Part shown: positions 58,919 through 62,630 of the stretch, in pieces | Position numbering within the stretch: the stretch's first letter is position 1 | Layout: every line of letters starts with the position of its first letter | Assembly: GCF_030433435.1 (NCBI RefSeq) | Contig: NZ_JANRHH010000003.1 | Coordinates: forward strand, 1-62,630 | Reading direction: 5' to 3' | Length of the DNA stretch: 62,630 nucleotides | Source: Polycladomyces subterraneus | Lineage (GTDB): Bacteria; Bacillota; Bacilli; Thermoactinomycetales; JIR-001 | The notes under the pieces: generated by a model | Told to the model about the DNA's origin: nothing | Database searches by the model: none | The model's input: only the letters and a program-made list of their open reading frames with translations | Program-made: the position numbers and the translations under genes

Positions 58919-60250
58919 GTGAGCGAATTTGATATCCTTCAAATTGGTTCCTTGATTCGGAAAGTTCGGAAAGAAAGCGGTCTCCGTTTGGAAGATATAG
59001 CAGACGAAAACATCTCCCCCGCCACAGTCAGCAATATCGAACGCGGTGTTCCCCACGTCAGCATGGATAAGGTGATGTACCTTCTTGAGAAATTGGGCCT
59101 CACTATGGATGATATTCCTCAAATCCTGGAAAGCGAAGAGAATGAGTTGGATCGGCTGAAACTACGCTTGTTGTCGATTGAATCAATGTTGGATTACGCC
59201 GATCCCAACGAATTGCTCAGCCTTTTGAACGACCTTCAATTGAGCGATGATCACAAATACGCTGCACATGTTCATTACCTAAGAGGAAAATGCTACACAA
59301 AAAAGCCTGATTGGAAAAAGGCAGAAAAATGTTTTTTGAATGCGATCCGTCTATCTGCAACGAATTCATATGGAAGAAAAGATAACATTGAAGCTCGTAG
59401 TTTCAATGATCTTGGAATCTGTTATTATTTTCAAAACGATTTGATTCAAGCACTACAATACACAGAAAATGCAGCTGATGCTTTCAACGAAGATGGAGAA
59501 TTTAAACAGTTGAAGCATGTTATCAACTGCAACAGAGCACGCTATCTTGAAAAACTCGGTCGATTTGGCGAAGCCATGAAAGTTGTGAACGAATCATGGA
59601 GATATCTCCATGAAATGGATAATCATACCGCTCTTCATTTTTATGATATCCGTGTTATTCTTTTGAAGCGATCCAAAATGTATGATGAAGCTATTCAATA
59701 TGCTAAAGAAGGGATCGAGCTAGCAAGGCTTAACAGCGATAACATTTCTTTATTTTATCTCTGGAAATCATTGGGTAGCACTTACCTATCAATGAATGAA
59801 TTGTATAATGCAGAAATTTGCTTTAAATCGGCATTAACAATTGGTTGCCCGCAATCAAAGAACAGCTTGGTTGAGGCATATACTAAATTGTCTATTGTTT
59901 ATATTAAACAAAAAAATTGGATTAAAGCAAAAGAGTTGCTTGACAAAGCTGAATTATTGGCCAAAGCAGCAAACGTAGTACCTGCTTTCTTTGTTTACTT
60001 AGTATCTGGTGATTTTTATAAAGAACAGAGTAACTCAGTAAAAGCGATTGAATTATATGAAAAAGCATTGGATCTGGCTAGGAAATACAATCAAAAAAGA
60101 TTGGAACATAAAGTTCTCTTCCGTCTCGCTCAGCTCAAAAAAAACGAGAACAAAGAGGAATTTGCAGCCTATTTAGAAAATATGTATGAAGTAGCAGTTA
60201 CTTTGGAGAAGGAAATGAGTGATGGAGGAGATTATGGTGACATTCTATAA
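58919..60250 (+). CDS. RNPP-like XRE-TPR transcriptional regulator
   Basis: A 443-residue cytosolic protein. Residues ~8-65 are an XRE-type helix-turn-helix (IGSLIRKVRKESGLRLEDIA, SPATVSNIERG); the rest is about eight TPR-like helix pairs (e.g. AEKCFLNAIRLSATNSYGRK, GRFGEAMKVVNESWRYLHEM, KAIELYEKALDLARKYNQKR). This is the layout of PlcR/NprR/Rgg-type receptors that bind re-imported signalling peptides. GTG 58919 is chosen since AAAGGGG is 8 bp upstream. The gene overlaps by 17 bp the propeptide gene that follows. Codons are much more AT-rich than the neighbours', a sign of horizontal transfer. Confidence 0.85.
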   Translation: MSEFDILQIGSLIRKVRKESGLRLEDIADENISPATVSNIERGVPHVSMDKVMYLLEKLGLTMDDIPQILESEENELDRLKLRLLSIESMLDYADPNELLSLLNDLQLSDDHKYAAHVHYLRGKCYTKKPDWKKAEKCFLNAIRLSATNSYGRKDNIEARSFNDLGICYYFQNDLIQALQYTENAADAFNEDGEFKQLKHVINCNRARYLEKLGRFGEAMKVVNESWRYLHEMDNHTALHFYDIRVILLKRSKMYDEAIQYAKEGIELARLNSDNISLFYLWKSLGSTYLSMNELYNAEICFKSALTIGCPQSKNSLVEAYTKLSIVYIKQKNWIKAKELLDKAELLAKAANVVPAFFVYLVSGDFYKEQSNSVKAIELYEKALDLARKYNQKRLEHKVLFRLAQLKKNENKEEFAAYLENMYEVAVTLEKEMSDGGDYGDIL

Positions 60251-60428
60251 GTTCCTATCCACCGTTGTTTTTGTATTGCTACTTTCCCTACACGGTATCC
60301 ATTTTTTGGATCAACTAGATTACAAAAGCATTCCGCACAAAGAAGCTAAAGTAATCGGTATCAAACTTGATTCCGATCCAAGACCTGCTATCAAACTTGA
60401 TTCTGATCCAAGACCTGCCAGGATTTAG
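60234..60428 (+). CDS. Signalling-peptide precursor with tandem decapeptide repeat
   Basis: A 64-residue precursor: ATG 60234 with GGAGGAG five bases upstream, a Sec-type signal (FYKFLSTVVFVLLLSLHGI), a charged linker (DYKSIPHKEAKVIG) and two consecutive IKLDSDPRPA units followed by RI. The two 30-bp DNA units (60360-60389, 60390-60419) differ at only two positions, both synonymous third-codon bases. Overlap with the regulator gene, export signal and repeated C-terminus are the hallmarks of a Phr/PapR-like pheromone. The processed form is probably within each repeat. A strong terminator follows. I know no described family with this sequence. Confidence 0.8.
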   Translation: MVTFYKFLSTVVFVLLLSLHGIHFLDQLDYKSIPHKEAKVIGIKLDSDPRPAIKLDSDPRPARI

Positions 60429-60433
60429 TTTAC

Positions 60434-60457
60434 CCCCTCACTAGAGGGGTTTTTTTG
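60434..60457 (+). terminator. Terminator of the regulator-peptide operon
   Basis: CCCCTC-acta-GAGGGG followed by eight T residues, six bases after the propeptide stop codon. Confidence 0.92.
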
Positions 60458-60650
60458 TAATCAAGTGTACCATTATTGCCTCCTTTGAGGTGATGGATAA
60501 GTAGTCCCGGACATTGCTCAAATTGGACACCTTGATGATTTCTACGTTAGTGTCGTCCGAATCGTTGGTGCGGATGGGGACGCTTCCTCTTTAATACCAA
60601 GTCCTGAGGTGCCGGTTTGCACACATAGCTTGGCACAACATTTGAGTGTC

Positions 60651-61058
60651 TCAAACATATCGTTTGGACCAATCGCCGTCTTCCACTCGTTCTCCCAATT
60701 CCCTCCCGCTTCCATTCCAAAAATAGCACCACGCCTGTTCCTCCCTGCCATCAGCCGTCATGGCGATAACAACTTTGCGCAGATATAGACTGCCGGACTC
60801 GTCATGGGGATCGTAATCCTCCCAATCATCCAGCGCAACCATCACTCTGTCGTATACATCCTGTGCGATATGGATCAACTCTCCCTTCACCTCGCCGTCT
60901 CCCGGCACCAGACAGGGCCAGGGAAGCGAAACATGCGCATAGAGGGACCCACGTACACGGGCCGGTGTTTCTTTTACTGTCTTCCCTTTCAACAGACGGT
61001 CATAATGGATACTTCCTGGACGCAGAGAACCGTAAACAAAGATGGGCAATCTATGCAT
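60651..61058 (-). CDS. Gamma-glutamylcyclotransferase-like protein
   Basis: A 135-residue AIG2/GGCT-fold protein. FVYGSLRPGSIHYDRLL at the N-terminus is the substrate-loop signature (Y-G-S-L), GELIHIAQDVYDRV and the ALDDWEDYDP segment provide the acidic residue that acts as catalyst in the family, and AWCYFWNG closes the barrel. It may release 5-oxoproline from gamma-glutamyl compounds; substrate uncertain. Start ATG 61058 with GAGGGGGATC upstream. The region 60458-60650 to its left shows only short, unsupported frames. Confidence 0.85.
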   Translation of the reverse strand: MHRLPIFVYGSLRPGSIHYDRLLKGKTVKETPARVRGSLYAHVSLPWPCLVPGDGEVKGELIHIAQDVYDRVMVALDDWEDYDPHDESGSLYLRKVVIAMTADGREEQAWCYFWNGSGRELGERVEDGDWSKRYV

Positions 61059-61228
61059 GCTTGATCCCCCTCTTGCATTGGGAAAAAAGTAGGTTTTCTC
61101 TTCTACCTCTAATTGGTATATTAAAGATACCTACTGTGAATTTTCAAACAATAATTCCCCACGGCATCGATATCCCAAATACCCGCACCCAACCTCACAG
61201 TGGGAATCCGATTCTCATGAGGTATCCC

Positions 61229-62341
61229 ATGCGAACATTTGTGATGCTCATCTTCCTTTGTTGTTCCGTTTATGCCATCCTTTTTCCCTTACCCGTCGCC
61301 GATGCGAACGGCGGTCCCATCTACACCACTCAGCAAAACGGTCGTTTCGGTGGTTTGCAGTTTGATCCGGATTCCAACGTCCGCCTTGTTTCTGAACAAG
61401 TCCATTATACTCTTCATGAGAACGGGGACCAATGGTGGACCATGAAACCTGCAGATGTAGAGGTCCGGTACCAACTGCTGAATGAAAGCGGTCAAGCAAA
61501 ACGGTTCACGATGTTGTTCGTCACACCGAGGTTCGGTTTTGAGCCGGAGGAAATCGTGAAACGTCTTCAGGCCATGCATCATTTCAAGGTGACCGTGAAC
61601 GGGCAACCCCTTCCGCTGAAACCTGCGATGGCCGTGACGATTCGCAACTGGCGGGCAAAGATCGTCGATCCGGTTCGCGATCCCATCGATAACCGACCCC
61701 TGCTCGGGAAAGGGGCCAGTTCTATAACGATAAACGGCATCAAAATCCCACTACAGATCCGAAAGGGTGAAACCCTCACCATCCATTTCCGTTACACGAT
61801 TTCCGGAGGATATTACGATCGGGATGTTGTTCACCCTGTCTTTTCGCAAAGGTATATACTCACCCCCGCGGACTTCTGGTCTGGTGAACCGTTGGTTCAC
61901 TTGCGTGTGACCATGCCGTCCCACTATGTCCTCCATTCCAACATCCCGCTGAAACCGACCGGGAGCGGCCGATATGAAGCGAAGTTGAACCGATTGCCGA
62001 AAAAGGAATGGGTATTGTCCTACGCTGATCCCGAGGGGTTGTGGTGGGGTACCAACCGATTATGGCTGAACCATGTCATATGGAGCACCGTCATCTGGGG
62101 GATAGCGTGGCTGATCCTGCGATGGGGGATGCGAAGTCATCCTGTCCTCCCGTATCTCGCTTATCTGGTTCCCTTGTCGCTGGGGCCCTGGCAAATCCGT
62201 AAAATCATGGGGTATCCGTTGGACCCCATCATACTCCCGCTATTCTATGCTTTTCTGTTGGCCGGAGTGTTTTTCCTGCATCGCACGTTGCGCTCCCGTC
62301 TTTCGCAACGTCGGGTGAGTCAAAACCAAACGGTGAATTGA
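61229..62341 (+). CDS. Exported membrane-anchored protein, unknown family
   Basis: A 370-residue protein. A signal peptide (MLIFLCCSVYAILFPLPVADA) leads to a ~250-residue extracytoplasmic, beta-rich domain with several Trp/Tyr/Pro-rich strands (QVHYTLHENGDQWWTMKPAD, FRYTISGGYYDRDVVHPVF). Three or so C-terminal membrane helices and a basic tail follow (RLSQRRVSQN). I do not recognise the family. ATG 61229 is preferred (GAGGT upstream); the open frame runs much further upstream across the divergent GGCT gene and is not real there. Confidence 0.75.
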   Translation: MRTFVMLIFLCCSVYAILFPLPVADANGGPIYTTQQNGRFGGLQFDPDSNVRLVSEQVHYTLHENGDQWWTMKPADVEVRYQLLNESGQAKRFTMLFVTPRFGFEPEEIVKRLQAMHHFKVTVNGQPLPLKPAMAVTIRNWRAKIVDPVRDPIDNRPLLGKGASSITINGIKIPLQIRKGETLTIHFRYTISGGYYDRDVVHPVFSQRYILTPADFWSGEPLVHLRVTMPSHYVLHSNIPLKPTGSGRYEAKLNRLPKKEWVLSYADPEGLWWGTNRLWLNHVIWSTVIWGIAWLILRWGMRSHPVLPYLAYLVPLSLGPWQIRKIMGYPLDPIILPLFYAFLLAGVFFLHRTLRSRLSQRRVSQNQTVN

Positions 62342-62450
62342 TAAAGGGAAAAAGGCCATAGAACCATCCGGATGGGCACCGGCTCCTAGGGGGACATCTT
62401 ACCATTTCGGAAAAACGTACGTTTAGGATATATTAGAAAAATGGGGGAGC

Positions 62451-62512
62451 GCGAGGGGGCTGTAATCCCCCTCAATTTATTGAGGGGATACACGGACCCC
62501 CTCGCATTTTTT
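62451..62512 (+). terminator. Nested-stem terminator
   Basis: Outer arms GCGAGGGGG and CCCCCTCGC (62451-62459, 62497-62505) enclose a second stem CCCCTCA/TGAGGGG (62467-62473, 62481-62487), followed by T residues. It ends the 61229-62341 gene or marks a structured RNA 3' end. Confidence 0.7.
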
Positions 62513-62517
62513 ATAGA

Positions 62518-62547
62518 TTGACAATTCCGTTATATTGGTATTATCAT
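62518..62547 (+). promoter_or_regulatory. Possible promoter at the right edge
   Basis: TTGACA (62518-62523), 18-nt spacer, TATCAT (62542-62547). No gene start is visible before the window ends. Confidence 0.35.
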
Positions 62548-62630
62548 AATGGTATTAAAAAAGGGTCTTGGAAGTCAACAGGATCAGCAGTTTATAACCT
62601 AAATTATCATTTTGTATGGTCTACCAAATA

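Noticed and set aside
60863-61228. A 122-codon upstream extension of the exported-protein gene
   Set aside because: It runs antisense through the GGCT gene, whereas a signal peptide and GAGGT ribosome-binding site mark ATG 61229.
1-62630. CRISPR array or prophage
   Set aside because: No regularly spaced direct repeats of CRISPR type, and no phage structural or integrase genes; only small relics were seen.

Overview
The window reads as chromosome of an endospore-forming member of the Bacillota with balanced base composition. Sporulation genes support this (prkA-yhbH, an H-type SASP, a KinA/KinE-like kinase, a lipoprotein with a spore-germination Gmad2-type domain), as do strong AGGAGG ribosome-binding sites and intrinsic terminators. 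A Thermoactinomycetaceae-like thermophile is my best guess from gene content and style; this is inference, not a database result.

Layout. 1-16.6 kb: an IS608-like mini-element that truncates a membrane glycosyltransferase gene, then yhbH-prkA, a HAD phosphatase with an MTAP-like phosphorylase, trmL, an Amidase_6 protein, ogt, queG, rnhA with a COG3044 ATPase, a B3/4-domain protein, a Cof-type HAD and a GltB-domain protein. 16.7-24.6 kb: a GDPD gene broken by a stop codon, hsp20, and a copper region. The copper region holds a ycnK-like repressor with a tiny His-rich lipoprotein, a Met/Gly-rich membrane protein, a NarL-type two-component system and ycnJ-ycnI. 25.4-27.9 kb: a Fur-boxed feoA-feoB-Cys-rich operon. 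28.2-29.8 kb: an amidase relic, tRNA-Pro and tRNA-Leu, the latter followed by a degenerate 3' tRNA copy that looks like an old attachment site. 29.9-32.6 kb: corA, a NUDIX protein and a BsuPI/Gmad2-type lipoprotein.

32.7-43.0 kb: a long minus-strand phenylacetate-degradation block, paaR-paaA-paaB-paaC-paaD-paaK-EthD-paaH-second HAD-thiolase-ALDH-thioesterase. It ends in a clear terminator and has a 16-bp palindrome upstream of paaR. A transposon right end sits between paaA and paaB, and a MITE copy lies within the block. 43.1-55.5 kb: small proteins, sspH, a sporulation-type kinase, two MFS proteins, a purine permease, a two-domain multicopper oxidase with a coiled-coil tail and Fur-like box, a GH25 lysozyme and YyaL. 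55.7-62.6 kb: a complete ~400-bp transposase-less IS608-like element, a frameshifted DsbA-family gene, a Bcr/CflA transporter, an AT-rich island with a TPR regulator and a tandem-repeat signalling propeptide, a GGCT-like protein and an unrecognised exported membrane protein.

Two themes stand out. The first is the XRE-TPR regulator (58919-60250), overlapped by a 64-aa secreted-type propeptide whose C-terminus is two identical decapeptides. The DNA copies differ only at two synonymous positions. This looks like a new RNPP-type quorum-sensing pair and is the strongest candidate for an undescribed system. The second is a scatter of solitary IS200/IS605-type right ends (omega-RNA-like) without transposase or intact TnpB. 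Two of them supply the stop codon of the adjacent gene. A second family of short MITE-like intergenic repeats and several recently broken genes indicate active genome erosion by small mobile DNA.
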